40,169 nucleotides of DNA from a virus, in the IMG/VR virus record IMGVR_UViG_3300027973_000097, positions 1 to 40,169 of that record; one strand, given 5' to 3'. Every line of letters begins with the position of its first letter. The first letter of the stretch is position 1. The translations under genes and the position numbers were made by a program. The notes beneath the pieces were generated by a model, which searched no databases, was not told the origin of the DNA, and saw nothing but the letters and a program-made list of their open reading frames with translations. Below are positions 1-6,678 of this stretch, piece after piece.

Positions 1-61
1 CTGAGTTAGCAAGCCGATTTAATTCTGCTACGAGTGTACTTCCGTCATATCCAGTTGCCAT
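1..61 (-). CDS. Partial copy of the 91-residue head/connector-region protein (5' end only)
   Basis: The reverse strand from 61 reads MATGYDGSTLVAELNRLANS and runs off the window edge. It is the same N-terminus as the complete gene at 39798-40073, so this is the duplicated end of a circular map and not a second gene. It precedes the Cys-rich micro-protein's stop by 10 bases in the late operon. See the full copy for a description. Confidence 0.85.
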   Translation of the reverse strand, partial: MATGYDGSTLVAELNRLANS

Positions 62-157
62 TACTTACTCCTTATTTGTTTCCTTTGATTTCAACAGGTG
101 GCGTATTAACGTCACGGCCACCAATCCCGTATGGGTTAACTGTTCCAAAGTTGTCGT
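1..157. repeat. Imperfect terminal direct repeat, left copy
   Basis: The first 157 bases match the last 157 bases (40013-40169) with only three substitutions, near 20, 23 and 147. This means the contig closes on itself or has terminal redundancy; the unit is about 40,012 bp. Two of the differences are synonymous third-position changes in the 91-residue protein gene (Glu and Leu codons) and the third changes Phe to Val in the small Cys-rich protein. That pattern looks like natural strain variation in a mixed population rather than random sequencing error. Confidence 0.93.
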
Positions 158-200
158 CTTGGTTGACTTGGGTACTCCCACAGCCGCATGTAGAGCACAT
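72..200 (-). CDS. Cys-rich micro-protein (42 aa)
   Basis: This short minus-strand frame begins MCSTCGCGSTQVN and ends PVEIKGNK. The closely spaced cysteines (Cys2, Cys5, Cys7) suggest metal binding, but no function is known to me. It starts two bases after the stop of the proteasome-like gene (TAA-TC-ATG) and is followed closely by the 91-residue protein, so it belongs to the late operon. The truncated second copy at 40084-40169 carries one amino-acid difference (Phe to Val at about residue 18). The tight spacing and population-level conservation of the frame make it a likely real gene. Confidence 0.7.
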   Translation of the reverse strand: MCSTCGCGSTQVNQDDNFGTVNPYGIGGRDVNTPPVEIKGNK

Positions 201-202
201 GA

Positions 203-928
203 TTACTTGCCCTTTTTCTTTAGCATTGACATGCCTTTTGAAACTTCTTTTTTAACCTGGGCTTTTGATTCGCCTTTTTTAAGTTCCATCTTCTTCTGAG
301 CCTTTGGCTCAGTCTTTTCAAAGGCTGCGTATGCTGCCTTTTTTGTAACCTTCTTCATTGCTGCTGCCATGATATTCCCCTTTTGTGTTATGACTTTTAT
401 ATCCCCGCCAACGCTAATTGTGTAGTCGGCAGAAATCTTAATTGCCCTGCGTGCTGCAAACTCTGCAGCCTTCATAGAGTTCTTGTTGAAGCCAGTGGCT
501 AATGCACCTAGTGCTATTGAGCCACCGCTTCCTACTGCGTACAATCCACGGTCATCCCTTGACCATAAATAGTCCTGGTCTACTTCGTAGATAATTCCGT
601 TTAAACAGATAAGAGCATCAAAACCAGCATCTTTATCGTTTGTGCTTGGTGCATAATTGTTCTCTGTCATAACTTCGCGCAAGGAAGGTAGAACCTTTGT
701 CTGTATAAATATATCCGTAGGCACTGTCTTTATCACCTTGGGTGGTGCCCATATAAAATTCGCTATATTGCCAGCAATGGCATCACCTGCAAAGGCAAAT
801 ACATAATCACCCTTGCGTGTTACCTTTTCAAAACTTTTGGAAAAGTATGGCTTGTCATCATAGGTAGTCATGGAATCTGCTGCTATAACTGCCCAGCCTT
901 TTCCCTGAATACCTACGATGGCTGTCAT
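203..928 (-). CDS. Proteasome/HslV-like Ntn-hydrolase peptidase (family T1 fold)
   Basis: The 241-residue protein starts MTAIVGIQGKGWAVIAADS. After Met removal this puts Thr at position 1, as in HslV and 20S beta subunits, with no propeptide. Counting Met as 1, the expected active-site set is present: Thr2, Asp18 (AADS), Lys35 (FEKV, followed by the core strand FAFAGDAIAGN), the GSG loop at 133-135, Asp168 and Ser172 before GG. The family-type helix AAEFAARRAI lies at 154-163. From about 190 to the end there is a very Lys-rich tail not found in ordinary beta subunits. The gene sits in the virion module downstream of the capsid gene and overlaps its upstream neighbour (ATGA). A capsid-maturation or virion-associated peptidase is an inference; the fold assignment is strong. 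It contains one GTTTAAAC site at 599. Confidence 0.85.
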   Translation of the reverse strand: MTAIVGIQGKGWAVIAADSMTTYDDKPYFSKSFEKVTRKGDYVFAFAGDAIAGNIANFIWAPPKVIKTVPTDIFIQTKVLPSLREVMTENNYAPSTNDKDAGFDALICLNGIIYEVDQDYLWSRDDRGLYAVGSGGSIALGALATGFNKNSMKAAEFAARRAIKISADYTISVGGDIKVITQKGNIMAAAMKKVTKKAAYAAFEKTEPKAQKKMELKKGESKAQVKKEVSKGMSMLKKKGK

Positions 929-1197
929 CCCTTAAATCCTCCCGTATTGGCATCAAATGCTTTGCCAACTTTGTTGGAAGCATCTATTGCTGTTTGAATT
1001 TGTTTTGTAGATGTGCCTGCAGGCTGTATACCTTGCTCACGAGCAGACTTGTAAAGGTCTAACTCTTTGTTCCACTTCTTTTGTGGCATGTTTTCTGCAC
1101 GACCTGCATCGCCAGTGCCTAATTCTAATGTACTAATCTTGCAACCAAAGCAGCCTTCAACAAACTCAGGGTGCTGGGTTCTCTGATGTAGACTCAT
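925..1197 (-). CDS. Small head-module protein with CxxC motif (90 aa)
   Basis: This protein has an N-terminal HPEFVEGCFGCKI segment, whose Cys-x2-Cys could bind zinc, followed by WNKELDLYKSAREQGIQPAG and an alanine-rich end. I recognise the general pattern (CxxCK, then W..EL..Y..AR.QGI.P.GT) from hypothetical proteins in actinophage structural modules, but no function is known to me. It overlaps both neighbours by four bases (ATGA on each side), so it is translationally coupled between the 90-residue protein upstream and the proteasome-like peptidase downstream. A minor head or head-tail role is inferred only from position. Confidence 0.75.
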   Translation of the reverse strand: MSLHQRTQHPEFVEGCFGCKISTLELGTGDAGRAENMPQKKWNKELDLYKSAREQGIQPAGTSTKQIQTAIDASNKVGKAFDANTGGFKG

Positions 1198-1466
1198 AGT
1201 GCTGTTATGTTCTCCCCGTATACGCCACCGATAGAGGCATCGGTTAGGCGGTTTTTAGTTGCCTCATCAATAGTGTACTCGTGTCCACCTAGATAGTGTT
1301 CAGAGGATGCTGCAATGTCTGTCTGTGCTGGGAAGCGATAACTAGAGTATAGCCCATCAATCATAAGGACAGATACTCCACGGTGGATACCGTAACGAAT
1401 AAACAGTCTATCCCACGCTATAGGTGTTTCAAATACTGTGGGTGGTACAAACTTGTACTCTGCCAT
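1194..1466 (-). CDS. Small head-module protein (90 aa)
   Basis: The protein begins MAEYKFVPPTVFETPIAWDR and shows alternating aromatic and charged residues without a signal peptide, membrane segment or known motif. A good ribosome site (AGGAGG, read on the minus strand) precedes its start, just after the post-capsid hairpin. It ends in an ATGA overlap with the CxxC protein. Being the first gene after the major capsid protein, it could be a head-completion or tail-attachment protein, but I cannot name the family. Confidence 0.72.
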   Translation of the reverse strand: MAEYKFVPPTVFETPIAWDRLFIRYGIHRGVSVLMIDGLYSSYRFPAQTDIAASSEHYLGGHEYTIDEATKNRLTDASIGGVYGENITAL

Positions 1467-1483
1467 TTATCCTCCTTTTAAGC

Positions 1484-1523
1484 GCAGAGGGCGGGCGAAA
1501 GGAAACTAACTCCCGCCCTCTGC
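1484..1523 (-). terminator. Strong hairpin after the major capsid gene (attenuator or mRNA stabiliser)
   Basis: GCAGAGGGCGGG at 1484-1495 pairs perfectly with CCCGCCCTCTGC at 1512-1523, a 12-bp GC-rich stem with a 16-base loop. It lies between the capsid stop codon and the ribosome site of the next late gene. There is no U-tract, so it is not a classical full terminator. A partial attenuator or a 3'-end stabiliser that keeps capsid mRNA in excess would fit. Confidence 0.55.
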
Positions 1524-1530
1524 TATCAAA

Positions 1531-2709
1531 TTATGACTGGATTGATGAACCAGTCTCAATGCGGTATAACGCAGCCTGACGGTATAGTGAGAATCCGAGG
1601 ACTCCGTACCAACCGATAGGACGGAAACGCATCAAGCGGTCAACGACTGGTCCGATGATAACGTTTGGCTCCTGTGCAACTGCCTCAGCAAGTGCTTGCT
1701 TTCCAGCAAGAATTGTGCGGTAGTTAGCAACTACTGGAGTTACTGTTACAACGGTTGTCGCTGTTACTGCTGCTGTGTTAGCAGTGTCAACAGTGATTGT
1801 AGTAGTTGAACCTGATGTAACCAAAGATGTAATCTTTGCACCTGATGCAACGCCTGTACCTGAGATTTTATCTCCTGCTTCTGCAGAAGTAGCAATGATT
1901 GATGTTGAAGCAACACCAAATGTGTAACCTGCTGATGTACCAGCAACAGTTACTGCAGTTGTAGCAAATGCTGAACCATCTGCACCATCTATGCCACGGT
2001 ACATACGAGGTGTTTCTACGAAGTAGGCACCCTCAAATGTTCCGATAGTTCCAGGCCAGAACTGACCTGTTCCTGTTTCTGCGTACTTGTGCATGTCGTT
2101 CCATCCACCAACGCCTGTTTCTGCACGAAGGTCATGTGATACTTCTGGGTGGATACCACACCAGTAGAGTGAACCTTCGCGTGGAACAGCCTTGTTTGAA
2201 CGCAACTTAGCAACAGCCTTACGGATGTTTGCAGAAGTGATTGTGTCAGATGCTGTGATTGTTGCAGTTGATGTGCGTGAACCACCGTAGATAACATTTG
2301 TACCAGTACGCAATGTTTCCATTGCAATCTTGTCAAGTGAGTCTGCCATGTTGAACGCAATGATGTCAGCCACTGCTGGGTCAACATCTGATAGTGAGAA
2401 CAATTGTAACTTACGAGTTACAAGTGAAGCATTGCCGTATTCAGCAAGTGATACTGAAACGGTTGAAACATCTGACAGTGCTACTGCATCTGGGTCAGTT
2501 GTTTCTGATGAGAGTGCGGATGTTGCCGCAGCCAAGTCATTGTAGATTGAGAATACAACGCTTGAACCTGGCATTGCTTGCTGAGCGGGGCGCTTGTCTG
2601 CAACTGAACGAATCAGTGGCTGAGCACGAAGCGCGAACTCTACATAGCGGTCATACGCGGTTTTGATTAAGCCAGCAAGTGCTGACGAATCTGTATACGC
2701 TGTAGCCAT
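1531..2709 (-). CDS. Major capsid protein, N4-gp56/HK97-fold type
   Basis: At 392 residues, directly after the scaffold gene, this is the expected capsid position. The core matches the N4-gp56-like pattern: N-terminal helices (TAYDRYVEFALRAQPLI), YGNASLVTRKLQLFSLSDVD at 91-110, helical DIIAFNMADSLDKIAMETLRTG, and a C-terminus RFRPIGWYGVLGFSLYRQA at 361-379. Residues about 243-326 are unusual, made almost only of Thr, Ser, Val, Ala and Gly with a beta-rich pattern. They interrupt the fold between YFVETPRMYRGI and VANYRTILAGKQAL and look like an inserted surface (decoration) domain. The gene has a strong ribosome site (AGGAGGTGAAC) and is followed by a large hairpin. Confidence 0.85.
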   Translation of the reverse strand: MATAYTDSSALAGLIKTAYDRYVEFALRAQPLIRSVADKRPAQQAMPGSSVVFSIYNDLAAATSALSSETTDPDAVALSDVSTVSVSLAEYGNASLVTRKLQLFSLSDVDPAVADIIAFNMADSLDKIAMETLRTGTNVIYGGSRTSTATITASDTITSANIRKAVAKLRSNKAVPREGSLYWCGIHPEVSHDLRAETGVGGWNDMHKYAETGTGQFWPGTIGTFEGAYFVETPRMYRGIDGADGSAFATTAVTVAGTSAGYTFGVASTSIIATSAEAGDKISGTGVASGAKITSLVTSGSTTTITVDTANTAAVTATTVVTVTPVVANYRTILAGKQALAEAVAQEPNVIIGPVVDRLMRFRPIGWYGVLGFSLYRQAALYRIETGSSIQS

Positions 2710-2738
2710 AGTTCACCTCCTGGTGATTGGTAGTTTTT

Positions 2739-3206
2739 TTAGTTATATGTTTGAACGCCAAGGATTGCACTCAAATCAGCAGCCGATGTAGCATTTAAAA
2801 TCCTTGCAAGTGCATCTTCGTCCACCCCTGGAGGTGTACCTGTTTGCATCACATCTTGGATTCTGCGTTGTGCTGCGTTAGCAGGGTCCTTAGCCTTTTC
2901 ATCGGCTGGAGCCTGTACTCCGAACACATCGCCATACTCAGTAAGCCATGCTGACACGGCTTCTTCTGTAGTATCAATATCCTGTGGGATAAATGCTGCG
3001 ACTTTAGGGTTAATACCCTTTGCTGATAGAACATCCTTGACAGTACGTTGACGTGTCTGATTTTTCAGACCATTTGCTTCTACCTCAAGTTCTTTCAAAC
3101 GCTTTTCAAGCGTGCGATTTACCTTGCGTAGTTGCTTAACAACGTCTCCACCATCGGTGGTTAAGTCGTCATCTTCATCATCGTACTCGTTGTAGTTGGT
3201 AGCCAT
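2739..3206 (-). CDS. Capsid scaffolding protein
   Basis: This 155-residue protein has an acidic start (NEYDDEDDDLTTDGGD), a clear coiled coil at about 24-55 (VKQLRKVNRTLEKRLKELEV), a middle region (KDVLSAKGINPKVAAFIPQD) and a short C-terminal helical part. Acidic N-terminus, coiled coil and the position immediately upstream of the major capsid gene are the standard features of phage scaffolds. No protease domain is fused to it. A 123-base non-coding gap precedes it, where a separate late promoter could lie, though I see no convincing one. Confidence 0.75.
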   Translation of the reverse strand: MATNYNEYDDEDDDLTTDGGDVVKQLRKVNRTLEKRLKELEVEANGLKNQTRQRTVKDVLSAKGINPKVAAFIPQDIDTTEEAVSAWLTEYGDVFGVQAPADEKAKDPANAAQRRIQDVMQTGTPPGVDEDALARILNATSAADLSAILGVQTYN

Positions 3207-3329
3207 CTACCTATCTCCCTTTTGTTGGTTGTATTCGCAATCCACAAACAAGGTTCGGGGAAACCAAGTTGGCTATTGCTACCAGTCTTGTACGCTCCTC
3301 AGGGCTGGTGGGTCTGAGTGAGGATTCTT

Positions 3330-4814
3330 TTATATTGCGCTTTCTGATTTCAACGAGCCTGCTCCTAAGCCAGAGCCGCCACCAAAGCGTGCTGCCTCAC
3401 GCGCTGCGCGGCGCTGTGATTCAAGGATTGCTGCTTGGTCTTTACCAAGGATTGCTGTTACTGCATTAAGGTCATCATATTTTTGACCTTCAATTGCAGC
3501 AAGTTTGCCTTGATTACTTGCAAGTTGACGAGACTGTTGGAATGTAACATCAAGGGATGCAAGGTCCATAGTTCCAGCGGCGTTAATGAATGATTCAGCA
3601 ACTCCGTAACCTGCTGCAGTTTGACCAAAATCAAACTTAGACTTTGCAGCCTGAGCACCGATTTCAGCAGCACGGGCTTGGCGCTTGATTAAATCTAGGC
3701 CAATTGTTGGATTAAGAAGGTATGTGATTGCTGCTGACTTGTCTATACCGTAGTATAAATTAAGTTCTGCAAGAACATCTGGGTTCTTTTCAACATCTTG
3801 TGATGCAAGGGCTACTCTATCTTCAAACTCTTTTGGTGAAGTTAACCCACCAATGTATTTACCCATTTCGGCAGTAGTGCCAAAGATGTTCTTGTCAATG
3901 CCGTAGTATTGCAGGGTCTGTAAGAAACCCTTTTCCATATTGATATATGTGCCTTCGTCAACTGCTTTACCAGCAGCGCGTAGAGCATCCATACCAGGAA
4001 AGCGTGCTTTGTAAGCAGGGCTTTTGATTAACTCTAAATACATCTGTGCTTTTGTGTAATCGTTTTTGATTAAACTATCTAATTCATCAACTAAATCTTG
4101 AGGTAGGCCAAGGCCCTTCATGGTATTGGCATACTCAACATTGGCTGCAAGTCGTCCTTGTTTTGCTATATCAGCAGCAGTTTGCGCTGCAATATCTACA
4201 ATGACACCGTTCTTATATGTTGAACCAAACATAGTTCCACTAAATGGTTTGCCATCTTGTGTAAATGGGTCACCAACTGTACCGCTACCACCAAAGTTAC
4301 CAGCAGTAGAATTGGCTGGGTTTCCAACTTTGACTATTCCATTGGTATAAGTCTGTCCGTTGTATACGCCAGTAAAAGGTGCACCATTAAATTGAAGTAC
4401 TCCACCTACGGTTTTGTAACCAGTGGTATCTGTTGCACCAGTAGCACCCGTAACAGCAGTGCCTCCGCCACGAGAACCTGATACAAAATCAGGATTTTTT
4501 TCAGTAACAGTAGAAACCTTTTCTCCACCCTTACCGTCTGCAGTTACTGCACGGCGTAGTGTTCCAGTTGTAGAAGTATTGTTTTGGTAATCCCAACGGA
4601 TAAATGTTCCCGCTGCTGGAAATGTAACCGCAGCCTTTGTAACTACAGGTACAGCAGTACTTACTACAGTAGTTGCAGTTGCTGCAGCACGCAATCGTGC
4701 ATCCATTTGAGAGTCAGTAAGTACTGGTGCCTTAGTTGCTACTACTGGTGCCGCAAGTACATCTAGTGCACCGAGTGATGTTACCGTTCCGCTGAATAAA
4801 TCTGGGTCGCGCAT
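3330..4814 (-). CDS. Probable internal virion protein (494 aa)
   Basis: The protein has an Ala/Thr/Val-rich N-terminal part (about 1-90) and a Gly/Thr-rich middle with two similar motifs, FTGVYNGQTYTNGIV and FSGTMFGSTYKNGVI, roughly 40 residues apart. A long helical half follows and ends in QRRAAREAARFGGGSGLGAG. It is coupled to the upstream gene by a TAATG overlap and lies between the giant protein group and the scaffold. The duplicated G-x-x-Y-x-N-G-x(V/I) motif suggests a small beta repeat. Function is unknown; a core or ejection protein is inferred from position and composition. Confidence 0.6.
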   Translation of the reverse strand: MRDPDLFSGTVTSLGALDVLAAPVVATKAPVLTDSQMDARLRAAATATTVVSTAVPVVTKAAVTFPAAGTFIRWDYQNNTSTTGTLRRAVTADGKGGEKVSTVTEKNPDFVSGSRGGGTAVTGATGATDTTGYKTVGGVLQFNGAPFTGVYNGQTYTNGIVKVGNPANSTAGNFGGSGTVGDPFTQDGKPFSGTMFGSTYKNGVIVDIAAQTAADIAKQGRLAANVEYANTMKGLGLPQDLVDELDSLIKNDYTKAQMYLELIKSPAYKARFPGMDALRAAGKAVDEGTYINMEKGFLQTLQYYGIDKNIFGTTAEMGKYIGGLTSPKEFEDRVALASQDVEKNPDVLAELNLYYGIDKSAAITYLLNPTIGLDLIKRQARAAEIGAQAAKSKFDFGQTAAGYGVAESFINAAGTMDLASLDVTFQQSRQLASNQGKLAAIEGQKYDDLNAVTAILGKDQAAILESQRRAAREAARFGGGSGLGAGSLKSESAI

Positions 4815-6262
4815 TAGCCCACCATTCCAAACATCTTAGCCATGTCCAGTGCATTTGTGCTATAGACTTCTTTAGCATTGCGTGTCTGTTGCCATAGTGG
4901 GTCTGATTTAACTTCTTTAGTAAAGTCTGCAAAGGTGCGAGCAGCACCTGTAGTTGTATCAATAGTCTTTTTCATCAAGTCATTCCAAGTAACATTGCTT
5001 TCATCTACTTCAAGTAGACTAGCCATCTGTCCTCGGTATGCACGAGTTGCTTCATAGAGTGTTCGTCCTGAATCAAGTGCAGTTTTAAATGCAACATTGT
5101 TAGGGTTTTCAATCGCCTGACGGCGCATCTCTGCAATGTAATAGTTTGCATCTTTGGCATCTGTTGGGTCAAGTAGTGAGTTGTTAATTATCTTCTCATA
5201 CTCAGGTGAAAGGCTAACACCATAGGCATAGGCAGTATCACGAATCTTAGATAGTGAACTACCAATCTCTCCACCACCAGTAAAGACAATGGCTGCCTGT
5301 CCTGCAAGGTAGTCTTTAAGTTGGTTATCATCCCAGCCGTTCTTAACGGCTTCCTGTGCAATACCACTGACATAGCCAGTCTTATCAAATGCTTTGCCTG
5401 TTATAGGGTCAATTCCTTGCACGTTTAAACCAAGTTGTTCTAAGTAACTAGATACAGAGGCAACCTTGTTACGGATTAACTCAACAGTAGTTGACTGCTT
5501 GCGTGGGTCATGGGTATCTAAATACCATGAGCGTAGGCTAGGTAGCGTTGTCTGCCACCATGAGGTACCTTCAAGTTGCATTTGGAACTGGTCTGCTGTC
5601 CAGCCTTCGGCTGATGCTTTATCAAAGAGCGCATCAATCTGAGTCTTTTGGTCTTTGTTATCTAAGCCAGCAAAGGTTGAGCGTAGGTAGTCAACATACA
5701 TTGTTTTTAGTGCTAATTCTTTTGCAGTAACTGCAGCATCTGCAACACCTTTTGCTTTTGCTGCTTTGTCTGTTATTACTTTTGCATCTGCTATCTTTTT
5801 AGCAGCCGCTGCTTTTGCATCTGCTTCTTTTTTGGCAGCGGCTTCTTTTGCAGTTGCTGCTGCTGCAGCAGTATCTTCTGGTGTTCTTGTAGTTACAGAA
5901 GGACGAGTAGTGGTACCTGCATCATAGGCAGCAGTACCTGGAGCAAGACTTGCACCAGTCTTAGGGTCATACTTAAGTACTGGTGTTCCAGCCTTATCTG
6001 CCTTACGCTGTGCTTCTTCTGCATCTGCAACTGCTTTTGCTTTATTTTTAGCAGTTGTATCTTTTGTTGTAGCAGCCTTTTGGAGAGCATCAATTTGTGA
6101 TTGATAATCTTTAAGAAGTTTTAAAGAGGCTTGATATTGTGTCTTAGCCTTATTATAGTCATCAGTACCAACCTTGGACTTGTCCATTACAGAGTTCCAC
6201 TGAACAATACCAATCTTAGTTTGACCGATTTTTTCTTGAAGTTGCGGAAGCGTAAGTGCCAT
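4814..6262 (-). CDS. Probable internal virion protein (482 aa) with Ala/Lys-rich helical linker
   Basis: Residues 1-60 form a coiled-coil-like helix (LPQLQEKIGQTKIGIVQWNS). A low-complexity segment rich in Ala, Lys and Asp follows (about 75-190, with repeats of AAAKKEADAKAAAAKKIADA type), then a helical C-terminal half containing QMQLEGTSWWQTTLPSLRSW. Long Ala/Lys helices are common in phage proteins that cross or line the tail channel. It shares one-base TAATG overlaps with both neighbours, so the three genes from 6678 to 3330 are probably made in fixed ratio. No enzymatic motif was seen. It contains a GTTTAAAC site at 5423. Confidence 0.6.
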   Translation of the reverse strand: MALTLPQLQEKIGQTKIGIVQWNSVMDKSKVGTDDYNKAKTQYQASLKLLKDYQSQIDALQKAATTKDTTAKNKAKAVADAEEAQRKADKAGTPVLKYDPKTGASLAPGTAAYDAGTTTRPSVTTRTPEDTAAAAATAKEAAAKKEADAKAAAAKKIADAKVITDKAAKAKGVADAAVTAKELALKTMYVDYLRSTFAGLDNKDQKTQIDALFDKASAEGWTADQFQMQLEGTSWWQTTLPSLRSWYLDTHDPRKQSTTVELIRNKVASVSSYLEQLGLNVQGIDPITGKAFDKTGYVSGIAQEAVKNGWDDNQLKDYLAGQAAIVFTGGGEIGSSLSKIRDTAYAYGVSLSPEYEKIINNSLLDPTDAKDANYYIAEMRRQAIENPNNVAFKTALDSGRTLYEATRAYRGQMASLLEVDESNVTWNDLMKKTIDTTTGAARTFADFTKEVKSDPLWQQTRNAKEVYSTNALDMAKMFGMVG

Positions 6263-6678
6263 TATTGTACCTGCGCCTTTCTAACATCGGCTGCAACTGA
6301 CTGATAGATAACATCAAGATACTTATTATCTTGCTTTATCTTGTACTCAGGTGACTGGGTAATTGTATTGGTGAGAGCCTGCTGCCGAGCAGCAGGGCTT
6401 GTATCTTGTGACTGAGCCATAATAAGACTGATTGCTTTTGAATAATCATTACCTGTGGCATTGCGCCCAAGCATTTGCTGATATACAGATTGAACATAGT
6501 AATCGGCTTCTTGCTTTGTAAAGACTGCTCCACCTGTACCAGATGTTGTACCACCACCTGATGACTTTACTGCATTGAATAACGCCGCAAAATCAACAGT
6601 GCCAGACGATGTGGCTGCAGGCTTCTTAACAGTGGTATCACCCATTGCTGCTGCACCTTTTTCTACTGGAGTTGTCAT
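6262..6678 (-). CDS. Probable virion protein (138 aa)
   Basis: A flexible Ser/Gly/Thr-rich N-terminus (about 1-48) leads into a compact helical region that begins FTKQEADYYVQSVYQQMLGR and ends VAADVRKAQVQ. The segment YYVQSVYQQMLGRNATGNDY has the look of a short repeat that also appears loosely in phage internal proteins, but I cannot assign a family. It starts inside the stop codon of the giant gene (TAATG) and ends inside the start of the 482-residue gene in the same way. A partner of the giant protein is a reasonable inference. Confidence 0.55.
   Translation of the reverse strand: MTTPVEKGAAAMGDTTVKKPAATSSGTVDFAALFNAVKSSGGGTTSGTGGAVFTKQEADYYVQSVYQQMLGRNATGNDYSKAISLIMAQSQDTSPAARQQALTNTITQSPEYKIKQDNKYLDVIYQSVAADVRKAQVQ

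Noticed and set aside
203-928. ClpP/S14-type prohead protease
   Set aside because: There is no Ser-His-Asp arrangement of that family; the N-terminal Thr, Asp18, Lys35 and GSG pattern is of the proteasome type.
1764-2666. Long alternative frames inside the capsid gene on both strands
   Set aside because: They arise from the repetitive Thr/Ser/Ala codons of the capsid gene, have Gln/Leu-heavy or Ser-heavy odd composition and no ribosome sites.
3207-3329. A separate gene or terminator between scaffold and 494-residue protein genes
   Set aside because: No start with ribosome site and no good stem with U-tract in these 123 bases; only a weak CCTCA/TGAGG pair.
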